64,000 bases of DNA. Origin: Oreohelix idahoensis. Its lineage: Eukaryota; Mollusca; Gastropoda; Stylommatophora; Oreohelicidae. The position numbers and the translations under genes were made by a program. The stretch covers positions 248,001-312,000 of the forward strand of contig JAMPIV010011333.1 in assembly GCA_024509875.1 (NCBI GenBank), in the 5' to 3' direction. The notes beneath the pieces were generated by a model. That model was not told where the DNA came from and made no database searches. It was given only the letters and a program-made list of their open reading frames with translations. Positions 24,228 through 34,196 of the stretch are shown here, in pieces (the stretch's first letter is position 1; every line of letters starts with the position of its first letter).

Positions 24228-24400
24228 CATGTCGTCTAGCGAGATTAGTATGGTGTTGTGTATGAGGCTGGCAATCTCACATTGTAACATAGATTGCTAC
24301 CGAAACCACTACTGCAAGAGCATCTGAATGCTTTATGCAGAGGCAAACCACACTGGTGGCCCCATGCTCCATCAGAAGCGAGAAGAGACATAATTTGTTC
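24226..24400 (+). repeat. SINE-like copy (gcatgtcgt family)
   Basis: Begins atgcatgtcgtctagcgaga, has gaggctggcaatctcac and ccgaaaccactactgcaaga, and ends cccatgctccatcagaagcg. The same order of blocks is found at 32560 and 50031. No protein is encoded. Confidence 0.7.
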
Positions 24401-24491
24401 CTGAGTGGACCTACGTGCTCTCATAAATTATCCGACACTTAACAATAACTAAATAATAATGAAATATGCATAAAAAAATATTAAACGATAT

Positions 24492-25083
24492 TGTTAAAGG
24501 TGTTTATAGGACTTGAACATACGAACACTGCAACATGTAACGCGAATAATGGACGTTCACTTCGAAGTCATTTATATAGATTTATTTTACACAGGACAAA
24601 CGATGAGCTCCAAGTTTTGATGAATAATGGCGGCATGCATTTTCATATCAGCAAGGAATAAAATACAACGACCGGTAGGCAGAATTACCGTCAGTAAAAG
24701 TCATAATGTCCACGAATTATCACTGCATATCAAACTTGTCGAAAAGTCATTTAATATTGTACTAAATACTTTCCTTTACACGCCATCCATCACAAGCACA
24801 CATAGAAATATATTCTTCATAGAATCTGTAATTTATACAGTGGACTTCTACAAACACAGTCCGAGCTCTCACACTTGCGTCCGAACACCTTCCAGTACAC
24901 AGCCCACGAGAGTGCGTTACAAGTCTACCGCCGACGTGCATACCTAATTTTTACTGAAAACTGACGTCACTTATACTTATAATAGAGTGGTTTACTAGTA
25001 GTGCGTCTATGTGTTACCTCATCGGTTCACATTAATGCCTTCCCTTAGAGAATGCACCGATGTGTACAAACATACGCGTAACA
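24492..25083 (-). repeat. 3' LTR of element B
   Basis: Copy of 31885-32476. On the minus strand it runs TGTTACGCG to CTTTAACA. It contains the palindrome tgacgtca (24962-24969) beside TATAAGTATAAG, and near its 3' end AATAAA followed by TATATAAA on the minus strand (about 24572-24585). The ORF 24627-24947 on the opposite strand recurs in both LTRs and has no known domain. Confidence 0.95.
24962..24969. promoter_or_regulatory. CRE-type palindrome TGACGTCA in LTR
   Basis: Perfect tgacgtca, the consensus binding site of CREB/ATF bZIP factors, next to a TATA-like TATAAGTATAAG on the minus strand. The 5' LTR, which would drive expression, has the same site at 32355-32362. Regulation by such factors is inferred only. 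Confidence 0.5.
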
Positions 25084-25090
25084 CTATATA

Positions 25091-25102
25091 CCCCGCCCCT
25101 CC
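25091..25102 (-). promoter_or_regulatory. Polypurine tract of element B
   Basis: On the minus strand GGAGGGGCGGGG lies 7 bases before the 3' LTR start at 25083. This is the expected place and composition for plus-strand priming. Confidence 0.75.
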
Positions 25103-25949
25103 AGAAAAAAAACGAAGTTTTTTTTTCTTTTTTATGAAACGAGGGACCACCGACCTAACCCGATGTCAAAACGCGTTCGGTCTGAGTCATGTCTTAGTTA
25201 AACATGCAAACAAATTATTAGGACTTGTAAAAAAAAAAATTTCCAAGAGAACATTAATAGTATCTAATGAGCCTGTGATTCTGATGATAACGGAGGTGGT
25301 GTATGAACCATACGATCATGAAAAGTAATAGATGACATGAATGTGTAAGAGAAAAAAAAATCGAATTAAGTGATCATGAGAAAAACATTACACAACATGG
25401 TAAATAAATTAATTAAGTGACGGTATCATAAATAGTGTGAGTGTCTGTAAGTTATCTCACTAAGTTAAATGATTTCTCTTCATTAAACTTCAAGTGTTCT
25501 TGCCATAATAGGTAAATAATAACATTGGCAATGTTTAAATTCGACCCTTGAGCAAGTTTGTTGCACCGAGGTAAGTAACTAGCATTGTCCATAAGTAAGA
25601 TTCGATCCAACGTGTATATCTTGAGCGTAAAGGTTCTCATTGCAACTCTGGACTCAAATGTCAAGTGCAGTATTCTAAATACTTGTTTAAAAATCAACAG
25701 TAAGTGTCATGTTGTCATCTAATCAATCCAAGGAAGAAAATGTCCATCGTGCCATCAAGATGAAAAGGATTTCAACTGATCAGAAGGTGAAATGTCAAAT
25801 GGTGTCTTTCATTTTAGCCCATCATCTCAGAAAACAAATGTTCAATGCTCAAATTTTTGTTCCTGGATCAATGCATAGATGCGTGAAAATAGCCGAAGTT
25901 ACACTGTTCAGTTAGGCTCTCTCTTTAATTCTGGAAAACAGTTCTTTCA
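25103..25949 (-). other. 3' region of element B
   Basis: Non-coding stretch between the gag-pol stop and the polypurine tract. Two small ORFs (25452-25697 minus, 25709-25915 plus) show no recognisable domain and are not called. Confidence 0.6.
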
Positions 25950-28900
25950 TCACATTGAAATGTTAGAAGACTGGTTGGCATCATTATCTGAATGTGGTAA
26001 TCTTGACAGCGTGTCTGCAACGACATTAATGTGTCCTTTTATCGGCCTAATCTCATAGTCGTAAACCTGGAGATTTAGCGAGTATCTTGCTGCTCTTTGA
26101 TTTTTGAAGTTGGCGTGCTGAAGGTACGATAATGCTTTCTGGTCTGTTTCAATCACGAAACGAGCACCTAGAAGGTAACGTTGCAATTTGGAAACTGACC
26201 ATATTATGGCCAACAGTTCTCGTTCCACAATGGGATAACGGGATTCGGTGGGTGTCAATTTACGTGACACATACAAAACTGGATGTAGGACTCCATTGAA
26301 GTGTTGCATAAGTGAAGCACCAATGCCGTTCAGGGAAGCGTCGGTTCTGAGGACAAAAACCAAACGAGGATCAGGTAGCTTCAAAATAGGCTCAGTTGAA
26401 AAATAATGTTTAATTTGATTAAGTGCTCTATCACAGGCCGAAGACCAAACGATTTTGTTAGCAGAACCTTTTCCTAACAACGTGGACAAAACTGAGGTGA
26501 CAGTAGAAATGTTTGGCATGAACCTGTGATAGAAGTTTATTAGGCCAAGCAGACTATGAACTTGTTTCTTGGTAGTAGGAATAGACAAGTTCAGAATTTT
26601 AGATACAGTTGAATCTTCTGGCTTGAGACAACCGTTTCCTACTCTGTGACCTAAGAATGATATTTCTTTAAAGCCAATATGCATTTTAGAAGGCTTAGCA
26701 GTCAGATTGTGGGAGCGAAGAGTATCTAGCAAAGATTTTAGACCTGACAAATGTTCGTCCCAAGAGTTGTGGAATAGACAGATATCATCAATATAAGTTA
26801 TAATATCTGATCTATCAGAAAAGAGTTTACGCATCATGCGCACAAATGTGGCGGGCGCATTAACTAGCCCAAAACACATGAAATTCCACTCAACAAGACC
26901 TCGAGGTGTGGAGAAGGCAGTTAAGGGTTTAGATCTTTCTGTTAAAGGCACTTGCCAATAGCCTTTAGACAAGTCAAACTTACTAAAGAATGTGGCCCTA
27001 GAAAGTTTAGAAAGTAGATCTTCTAATAGTGGCATAGGTTCAGCATCCGATACGGTGATAGTGTTAAGCTTTCTAAAGTCTATACATAATCTGATGGACT
27101 TGTCCTTCTTGCGAATAATAACCATTGGGAAAGAATAGGATAAGGTGGAGGGAGAAATAATGTTAAGACTTAACATCTCATCCATTTCTTTTTCCACCTG
27201 TTCCTGGAAATGCATAGGAATAGGATATGGTTTGACACGAATAGGAGCATGATCTTTAAGCTGGATGTCATGAAAAATGACAGAAGTGTGACCTGGGATG
27301 TCTGTCAGAACTGTTTGATAAGATTCCAAAAGACAGTGAATTTGATTCTGTTGGCACATAGAAAGATCTGGAGAAATTGAGACATTTTTCCACGATTCTG
27401 TAGCATGAAGAGGAACTACAGGAAGAGGTAAAGAAATGTTAGGGAAGGAAGACTGTTCTTCCTGAATGACTGATAGAGAAGCGTGACGATCACTAGGCTC
27501 ATCAACAGCTTCAAAGACTTTTTGCAAGTAGTCAGGCCGAGTGTGAAATTTTTGTAACATATTGATGTGGAATGTTTTGTTTTTACCATTCACATCTACA
27601 ATGTAGTCAACATCTGTTATTTTGGCAACAATTTTAAATGGGCCTCTCCAAGATATCAGTAAACGATTCTCTTTTCTGGGTAACAAAACAAATGCTTCAT
27701 CACCAGGTGCTAATAGTCTCAGTCGTTTGTGTTTGTTCTGAAATATACGAGCTTTTGCTTTGGCTGTTTCTGATGAATCAACAGCTATCTGACAAGCACT
27801 AATAATATTTTCTCTGAGTTTAACCACATATTCATAGGATGATTGAACATCAGGAGATAACTCCGACCCTGTGAGTAGTTGTTTGATGATGGACATAGGT
27901 CCACGTGGTTTAGCCCCAAAGATGAGCTCAAAAGGTGCAAAGCCTGTATGTTCATTTGGGATTTCCCGGTATGCAAACAATACAGCTGGGAGTAACCTAT
28001 CCCAATCCTGAGGATATTTCTCAGTCACCTTACCTAGTAGTTGTTTTAATGATCTATTTAAACGTTCTACTTTTCCATTTGACATGGCGTGATATACTGA
28101 ACTGAGAGATCTATCAATGTTGAACAACCTCATAACATGTGACATGACATCTGAAACAAACTGTGTTCCCCTATCAGATAACAGTTTGTCTGGGAAACCC
28201 AATCTGCTGAAAATCAACATCAATGCATCAGCCACGTCAGTAGTAGCGATATTCTTCAGAGGTATTGCCTCAGGCCACCTTGTGCACATGTCAATGCAGG
28301 TTAATATATATTTATGACCTCTGGCTGAAAGAACTGACAATGGACCAATGATATCCATAGCCATTTTAGTAAATGGACGGAGTGAAATATCAGAGGCCTG
28401 AATAGGAGCCATGTGATATGATCTTTTTGTAGCCACCTGTTGGCATGTAAGACATGATTTGCAAAATAAATTTGTGTCTCTGGCCACTCCAGGCCAATAA
28501 AATGAAGATAAAACTCTATATTTTGTCCTCGCAACCCCCATGTGACCCGCACAGTTTGATTCATGAGCATGCCTCAGAATGTAGGTTCTAAACTTAGATG
28601 GAACCATAATTTGTTTGCGGATGGAGTTAAATTCTCTAAAGTTACGAATAAGTATGTCATTCTTTAGAGTGTACCATTGGTGAGCATTGTCTGCACCATC
28701 ATCATCATTTGATTTGACTAATCTAAAAAATTTCTTAAGTGAGTCATCAGATTTTTGGCATTCACCAAATGACCCTTTGCTGATAAATGAAGTATGTTGT
28801 ACATCATCAGCGTCATCATTACCCACCACAATATTTTCTTGAGCTTGTGCATGTGACTGTGCTCTAGTGGTTACTGCATTCACAGGCATAATATGTTGAC

Positions 28901-30635
28901 TTTCCCATTCTTCAATTTCCTGTGCAGAACAATCCTTAATTCCATGTAAGTTTCCCAAAATCAAATCTGTCACTGGTGCTGGTAGCATACACACTTTAGT
29001 TTCACCTGAGAAAAAAGGTGTGTCGATGTGTATTATAGCTGTGGGGTAGTACTCTACCGTGCCTCCAAAAGTGATACACTTTACTTTTTCTCCCGTACAA
29101 CATGATGGATCAACTAGAGAAGCACGCACACCTACAGTAGTGCATCCCGTGTCACGCAATACTGAAACAGAATGACTATTAACATAACCCTTATATAAGG
29201 TCAATGACCCTCTTCCATCATGCGATGCCAACACAGGCAAAGGACCGGAAGTTAATGCAGGCAAGGGATGACCACAGCTGAGCCTGGACACCACATCTGG
29301 TTGGAACAGAGTGCTGCACTCTGTACACTTTGAAACATTTGACAAATCAACAAAACAAGCATTGGCATGATTACTGTTATCATTTTGATTCATTACCCCT
29401 GTATTGTTATCATGTACAGAACCAGAGTTTGCACGTTCCACACTACGTGAACGATAACCATTATTGTTCTGGTAACCTCTGTTGTGATTACTAAAGTTAT
29501 TGTTATTGCCATAATAAGCTCTATTGCCTCTGTTTGGGTATGAATTTCTAGCTCCATGCCAACTTCTGTCTGAGCGAGGGTAGTGTTGATATGATGGGTT
29601 TTCCTCATGGTATGGACGGAAATTCCTTTGCTTTGAAGTTGAATTATTGTTAAAATTGTACCTTCCACGGTTTAATCCAGTGTTTTGCTCCCTATTCCAT
29701 CTAAAATTTCTGTCACCACTATTTGATCTGTATTTAGGTGAGTTAAAGTGTACAGATTTTGCTGACGCCACAGGCAAAGATTCCTTTACATTGGAATTAC
29801 TGACTACTTTCCCGGGATGTGCGGTCATGAATTGGCGCCCTAGTGATTCCATAGATTCCAAGGATTCAGGCTTCCTTTCATGCAAGTACGCCAAAAACTC
29901 GGGACTTATGGAGGATAACACCTTATCTCTCAGCATAAGATCCATAAGTTGTTCAAACGAGTGTTCGATTTTTGACAACTCAATCCATCGGTTGAAGCAC
30001 AACTTAATGGACGAGATGTATTCTGAAAAATCTTTATTGGAATCTGGAGTTAATGGTTTAAATCGGAGGCGATACCCATTCTCATCTAACTGATATTTTC
30101 TCAACAGCAAAGCCTTGATTGCATCATAGTTCTTACGACTGCTATCATCCATGGTACCTACAGCTAACAAAGCATCTCCTGTCAATAATGACATCAATCG
30201 AGTACACCATGATGGTTTTTCTAATTTGTGTTCTTCACACACAGTTTCGAATCTGTTTAAGAAAACCGATATGTCGTCTATGTTTTGATTGAATTTTGGT
30301 AAATTCAGCTTAAAAGAAGCAATATGCTCTTTTCTAGAGGAGCCTTCAACCTCATTACCATTTTGTTTAATTGTATTTTGCAATTTAAGTTTTTCAAGCT
30401 CTATTGTAGCCATCTTTTCCGCATGTTCATATTGTGCTTTTTGGGCTGCTAATTCTCTTTCTTGTTCTTCTTGTCTTCTTCTTTGTTCTATGTCTTCTTC
30501 TATCCTTTTTTGTTCTCTTGCCTTTACTCTCTCTTCTTTGTCCCTAGCCACTTGTTCCGTGGCAAAATCTTTAAAGGCTGACCCTTCTAAACCAAACTCC
30601 TTTCCAAGCTGGACAAAATGTTCTAAAGTCGACAT
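25950..30635 (-). CDS. Gag-pol polyprotein, element B (gag-PR-IN-RT-RH)
   Basis: One 1561-residue frame. Residues 1-90: N-terminal helix (MSTLEHFVQLGKEF) and Glu/Arg coiled coil. 100-300: capsid-like. 300-410: Asn/Gly/Arg-rich, probably RNA-binding. 437-456: CTEC...CGHPLPAL in place of a CCHC knuckle. 495-497: protease DTG. 689-731: integrase zinc module. Integrase acid residues are Asp771, Asp821 and Glu857 (DD35E spacing), with a GPF module at 998-1000. RT 1110-1290 has YIDD at 1281-1284. RNase H 1425-1545 has Asp1432, Glu in ERELLA, Asp1498 and Asp1541. All key residues are present. Gag and pol share one frame with no frameshift or stop between them. The start ATG is shared in position and context with elements A and C. 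Integrase upstream of RT matches Gmr1-type elements. Confidence 0.96.
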   Translation of the reverse strand: MSTLEHFVQLGKEFGLEGSAFKDFATEQVARDKEERVKAREQKRIEEDIEQRRRQEEQERELAAQKAQYEHAEKMATIELEKLKLQNTIKQNGNEVEGSSRKEHIASFKLNLPKFNQNIDDISVFLNRFETVCEEHKLEKPSWCTRLMSLLTGDALLAVGTMDDSSRKNYDAIKALLLRKYQLDENGYRLRFKPLTPDSNKDFSEYISSIKLCFNRWIELSKIEHSFEQLMDLMLRDKVLSSISPEFLAYLHERKPESLESMESLGRQFMTAHPGKVVSNSNVKESLPVASAKSVHFNSPKYRSNSGDRNFRWNREQNTGLNRGRYNFNNNSTSKQRNFRPYHEENPSYQHYPRSDRSWHGARNSYPNRGNRAYYGNNNNFSNHNRGYQNNNGYRSRSVERANSGSVHDNNTGVMNQNDNSNHANACFVDLSNVSKCTECSTLFQPDVVSRLSCGHPLPALTSGPLPVLASHDGRGSLTLYKGYVNSHSVSVLRDTGCTTVGVRASLVDPSCCTGEKVKCITFGGTVEYYPTAIIHIDTPFFSGETKVCMLPAPVTDLILGNLHGIKDCSAQEIEEWESQHIMPVNAVTTRAQSHAQAQENIVVGNDDADDVQHTSFISKGSFGECQKSDDSLKKFFRLVKSNDDDGADNAHQWYTLKNDILIRNFREFNSIRKQIMVPSKFRTYILRHAHESNCAGHMGVARTKYRVLSSFYWPGVARDTNLFCKSCLTCQQVATKRSYHMAPIQASDISLRPFTKMAMDIIGPLSVLSARGHKYILTCIDMCTRWPEAIPLKNIATTDVADALMLIFSRLGFPDKLLSDRGTQFVSDVMSHVMRLFNIDRSLSSVYHAMSNGKVERLNRSLKQLLGKVTEKYPQDWDRLLPAVLFAYREIPNEHTGFAPFELIFGAKPRGPMSIIKQLLTGSELSPDVQSSYEYVVKLRENIISACQIAVDSSETAKAKARIFQNKHKRLRLLAPGDEAFVLLPRKENRLLISWRGPFKIVAKITDVDYIVDVNGKNKTFHINMLQKFHTRPDYLQKVFEAVDEPSDRHASLSVIQEEQSSFPNISLPLPVVPLHATESWKNVSISPDLSMCQQNQIHCLLESYQTVLTDIPGHTSVIFHDIQLKDHAPIRVKPYPIPMHFQEQVEKEMDEMLSLNIISPSTLSYSFPMVIIRKKDKSIRLCIDFRKLNTITVSDAEPMPLLEDLLSKLSRATFFSKFDLSKGYWQVPLTERSKPLTAFSTPRGLVEWNFMCFGLVNAPATFVRMMRKLFSDRSDIITYIDDICLFHNSWDEHLSGLKSLLDTLRSHNLTAKPSKMHIGFKEISFLGHRVGNGCLKPEDSTVSKILNLSIPTTKKQVHSLLGLINFYHRFMPNISTVTSVLSTLLGKGSANKIVWSSACDRALNQIKHYFSTEPILKLPDPRLVFVLRTDASLNGIGASLMQHFNGVLHPVLYVSRKLTPTESRYPIVERELLAIIWSVSKLQRYLLGARFVIETDQKALSYLQHANFKNQRAARYSLNLQVYDYEIRPIKGHINVVADTLSRLPHSDNDANQSSNISM

Positions 30636-31440
30636 GTTGTAAACTTATATTGTAACTTATTTAATCCTTACTTAGTCTATACTCGACTTTAAGTCTTGCT
30701 AAGCACCCCCAGCACACTTGCCAATATTTAGGATTCTCAAGTTCACTCAAAATTAAATTATTATATCATCAAAGAATAACAATGGAGCATACAATATGAT
30801 ATAGACTGAAAAGACAACAGTGTAAGCAACAGACAAAAAAAAAATACTAAGAAAGGAGAAAAAAAAGAATTTACAGCTACATAAATGACATCACCACAAC
30901 GCAGACAACAAATATACGTAAATCAAATAAATGATAGAAAGGTTAGACCTACAAAATACAAACAATAATGCATAAAAAATAACGAAACATTCGACAACCA
31001 CGAACTACAAGAAACATAACAGCACTTCTAAACAATGATGAATGTAATGAACTCGTATAGCACGCTAAACATACAGCATTTTTAAGCTGAGCTGCTCCAC
31101 GAGAAGATTACGTTCAGACCCTATAGACACCTTGATTCTTGGCTCAGCCGCAGCGAGATGCTCCCAAAAATCAAGTCCCTACCAACCAAAACCCGCTTAC
31201 AACACAATAATACACATAGCACATAAATGGAGAAGAGCTCTGCTACCAAATCGTAAATAGCCTTAGACCACATAAATATAAGAGCACTTATCTTCAAAAA
31301 AATCCTCCTCTCAGAAACGCCTCTGAAAAGTACGGTATCAGTGCTACACTACAGCACATAAAACAGAGCAACTTCATCCCCAGTGGTCTTCAGTGACATA
31401 TCTTGCCGTTTCTCCATTTTAAACTGCCGGTTGCTTTGGA

Positions 31441-31527
31441 ACCGAAACACTTGATCGACGGGGGGAACCTCTTCTGATGATCAGATTGCCTCCTGTTGTA
31501 TCGCTCTGTAATAGAGTTTCCTGTCAC
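31441..31527 (+). repeat. R2-group LINE 3' tail fragment
   Basis: Matches the reverse complement of 34920-35000, the 3' end of the LINE at 34920-38558: ccgaaacacttg, cggggggaa, cttctgatgatcagatt, gttgtatcgctctgtaa and gagtttcct in the same order. Only the last ~85 bases of the LINE are present, as in a severely 5'-truncated insertion. The cttctgatgatcag block could form a small hairpin. Confidence 0.7.
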
Positions 31528-31860
31528 AGACCGAGTTTGCTGGTTACAATCTTCCGCTGATTACTTGAAATACTTCTGCCTTTCTGCCTCAAAAATACGA
31601 CAATCGACAGTACTTTGGCTGAAATTGCCGTTATAAATAATGTTTCTTTGATATTCTTCATTAAAAACTTCTGCAGCGGAGAAAAATCTTTGCTGGCTTC
31701 TCATGACCCGATTTCCGCTGACCTCAACACGAGCTGAAATCTCCCCGCCTAACCTGTGCGCTGGAATGTCGCGCGTAAAAGTATGGTTCGCCGTAAGCGT
31801 ACTTTCTTCACTTTTTATAATAATAAGTAAATAGTTCCTGCAGTGTCTTTATTTAACACC

Positions 31861-31880
31861 TATCCCCATACTGGCCACCA
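31861..31880 (-). promoter_or_regulatory. Primer-binding site of element B
   Basis: On the minus strand TGGTGGCCAGTATGGGG starts four bases after the 5' LTR. The opening TGGTG and CCAG are shared with elements A and C. Primer tRNA not identified. Confidence 0.7.
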
Positions 31881-31884
31881 GAAA

Positions 31885-32476
31885 TGTTAAAGGTGTTTAT
31901 AGGACTTGAACATACGAACACTGCAACATGTAACGCGAATAATGGACGTTCACTTCGAAGTCATTTATATAGATTTATTTTACACAGGACAAACGATGAG
32001 CTCCAAGTTTTGATGAATAATGGCGGCATGCATTTTCATATCAGCAAGGAATAAAATACAACGACCGGTAGGCAGAATTACCGTCAGTAAAAGTCATAAT
32101 GTCCACGAATTATCACTGCATATCAAACTTGTCGAAAAGTCATTTAATATTGTACTAAATACTTTCCTTTACACGCCATCCATCACAAGCACACATAGAA
32201 ATATATTCTTCATAGAATCTGTAATTTATACAGTGGACTTCTACAAACACAGTCCGAGCTCTCACACTTGCGTCCGAACACCTTCCAGTACACAGCCCAC
32301 GAGAGTGCGTTACAAGTCTACCGCCGACGTGCATACCTAATTTTTACTGAAAACTGACGTCACTTATACTTATAATAGAGTGGTTTACTAGTAGTGCGTC
32401 TATGTGTTACCTCATCGGTTCACATTAATGCCTTCCCTTAGAGAATGCACCGATGTGTACAAACATACGCGTAACA
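31885..32476 (-). repeat. 5' LTR of element B
   Basis: No difference from 24492-25083 was seen by eye. It would carry the promoter (tgacgtca at 32355-32362, TATA-like sequences) and is followed on the minus strand by the primer site. Confidence 0.95.
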
Positions 32477-32481
32477 GATAT

Positions 32482-33065
32482 GTACAACGAATACTCTCAT
32501 TAATGACCATAAACCACCACCTCGCAACTGATCCACTGAATATTCGTCCCTGCACTCTGAAGCATGTCGTATATGCCGACTGATGAGATTGGGAACTCAT
32601 CACATGAAACAAATTGTTACCGAAACAATCACTGCAATAGCATAAAAATGCTTCTTGTGGGCTTGTGATGGACACCAGTTACACTGCTGTTTCCATGCTC
32701 CGCAAGGAGCAAACAGAGAAACACCTCTGTCTCAAATTGCCTTACGCACAAAGGAGTGGCATTGCGCTGACCAGAAATCTAAATGACTATTCTCACTTCA
32801 CTCAAAGTAACACACTAAAGAACAGTAGAATAATCAATTATCGTGAAATACACTAAATTACCCTTACATCAAAGAATAAAATAAAATTACTCTTGACTTA
32901 ACAAAACTAGAACTAAATACATCACCTAAAGGAAATTTAACACGAAAACTATCTCTTCCATCAGTGATGAAAATTACATTAACCTGCATTCACCCACGTG
33001 TCAATTCACACAATATAAAATAGCGTAACATTACTAGGTCTATCACACGTGATAACTAAGCGTGT
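32482..33065. other. Flank of element B, no gene seen
   Basis: Holds one SINE-like copy (32560-32715). The remainder shows no recognisable gene or repeat. Confidence 0.55.
32560..32715 (+). repeat. SINE-like copy (gcatgtcgta family)
   Basis: Blocks in order: gcatgtcgtatatgccgact, tcacatgaaacaaattgtta, ccgaaacaatcactgcaata and ccatgctccgcaaggagc. Same architecture as 24226-24400 and 50031-50205. Confidence 0.65.
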
Positions 33066-33080
33066 TATTGTCGCTCACAT

Positions 33081-33449
33081 TCATTCATAACCCTCCACTC
33101 CCAAAGGAGCATAGGCCTTCCACAAACACATGGCAAGTCCTCCTGTCACGTGCCATCATCTCAAGTTCTTTCCATGTTCTCCTCATCATTTTCACCTCTG
33201 TTTCCAACTCTCTTCTCCATGTACTTTTTGGTCTTCCTCTGCCTCTCTTGCCCTGCGGGTTCCAGAACAAGGACTGCCTTGTAATGCTATCAACAGGTTT
33301 CCTCAGTGTGTGTCCTATCCATCGCCATCGTCTTCTTCTCATCTCTTGTTCCACTGGCACTTGTCTAGTTCTTGTCATCAGTTCTACGTTGGTAACCTTG
33401 TCATACCATTTTAATCCCTCTATTCTACGCAAGCACCCATTTATGAAAG
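33081..33449 (-). mobile_element. 5'-truncated RTE LINE copy
   Basis: Flanked by the 15-base duplication tattgtcgctcacat (33066-33080 and 33450-33464). On the minus strand it encodes the last ~115 residues of the RTE polymerase (RRWRWIGHTLRK, GKRGRGRPKS) and ends ttatgaatgaatg. It is the same family as 5811-9036, with very high similarity. 5' truncation is the usual product of incomplete target-primed copying. Confidence 0.93.
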
Positions 33450-33464
33450 TATTGTCGCTCACAT

Positions 33465-33862
33465 GCGTCACCTTTATACACATTGCATGATGCTTTTCAT
33501 GAACACGTGGCTGCCATCTTGCCAACAGTTAATATTATCTAAATTTCAGTCCCTGATAACATCTCTGTCCAGTTCCATGTATGAAATAGTTTCCTACTAT
33601 ATTTGCCTTTCTTGCCCGGTCTGATGAATGAAATAATTGCGACTAAACTCTTACAGCCGCAATCTGGACTTAACACTAGTAAAATCTATCCACACTCATT
33701 TATAACTTTAAAACTAAATCTAATGTCCTGGAAGAAATCTCCTTTGGAAACACATCTATCTATTTTGTTAAACACTAGAACTGTGCCACGATGAATACTA
33801 ATAATAAAACTATAAAACACTAAAGCTAATCTCCACAAAATACGCTAACAATTATAGCTCAC
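33465..33862. other. Stretch without recognisable features
   Basis: Could include the end of the 3' LTR of the gag-only element on the minus strand, but the expected terminal ...CCTATCACA is not found, so the boundary is unresolved. Confidence 0.4.
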
Positions 33863-34196
33863 GTGCTCTGGTTTCTTTGTCCATCTACCCACACAGGGCG
33901 CCCCGTTTCGTTTGTTCTCTCCGGGAACATCTTGCTAAAAAAGGCCTTTCACCGGCTCATTCTCTCTTTATATAGGCCGTAGGGCTAATCGCTCAACTTA
34001 GTGCGCGCCGCGTAGTAATTGGGCCACGCAAATAACACACACGATGAATGCTCTAGAAGGAGCGAAAACACAAATATAACACACAACTATTTCTAGGCTT
34101 TATTGTGGCCTAGTAATATATCTTCCTCTTGAAGATTTTGTGATAGAAAGACGCTGAACCACGGAGACAATGATGATGACAAGATGGCGCTGAGAA
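33863..34196 (-). repeat. 3' LTR of gag-only element, distal part
   Basis: Inverted copy of 47873-48211 and of the same orientation as the gag-only ORF. On the minus strand it has the promoter-like CCTATATAAAGAGAG (about 33967-33982). It is separated from its first 43 bases (45885-45927) by the 11.7-kb insertion 34197-45884, with the four bases agaa repeated on both sides. Beyond GAGCAC (33863) the sequence departs from the other LTR copies. Confidence 0.75.

Larger units (their letters stand above)
30636..31884 (-). other. Leader of element B
   Basis: Untranslated region between the primer site and the gag start, no ORF of note. It includes a piece resembling the 3' tail of the R2-group LINE (31441-31527) on the plus strand. 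Confidence 0.7.
24492..32476 (-). mobile_element. LTR retrotransposon B (Gmr1-like), structurally complete
   Basis: 592-bp LTRs at 24492-25083 and 31885-32476 appear identical by eye and have TG/CA ends. The 5-bp duplication gatat lies at 24487-24491 and 32477-32481. Total length is 7985 bp. On the minus strand the order is 5' LTR, primer site, 1.25-kb leader, one open 1561-codon gag-pol frame, 3' region, polypurine tract, 3' LTR. Matching LTRs and an unbroken frame argue for very recent insertion and possible activity. Pol order is protease, integrase, RT, RNase H. Confidence 0.96.

Noticed and set aside
24627..24947. 106-codon ORF repeated at 32020-32340
   Set aside because: Exists twice only because it is in both LTRs of element B; antisense to the element and without a known domain.
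25709..25915. 68-codon plus-strand ORF in the 3' region of element B as an accessory gene
   Set aside because: Short, antisense to the element, no recognisable motif.
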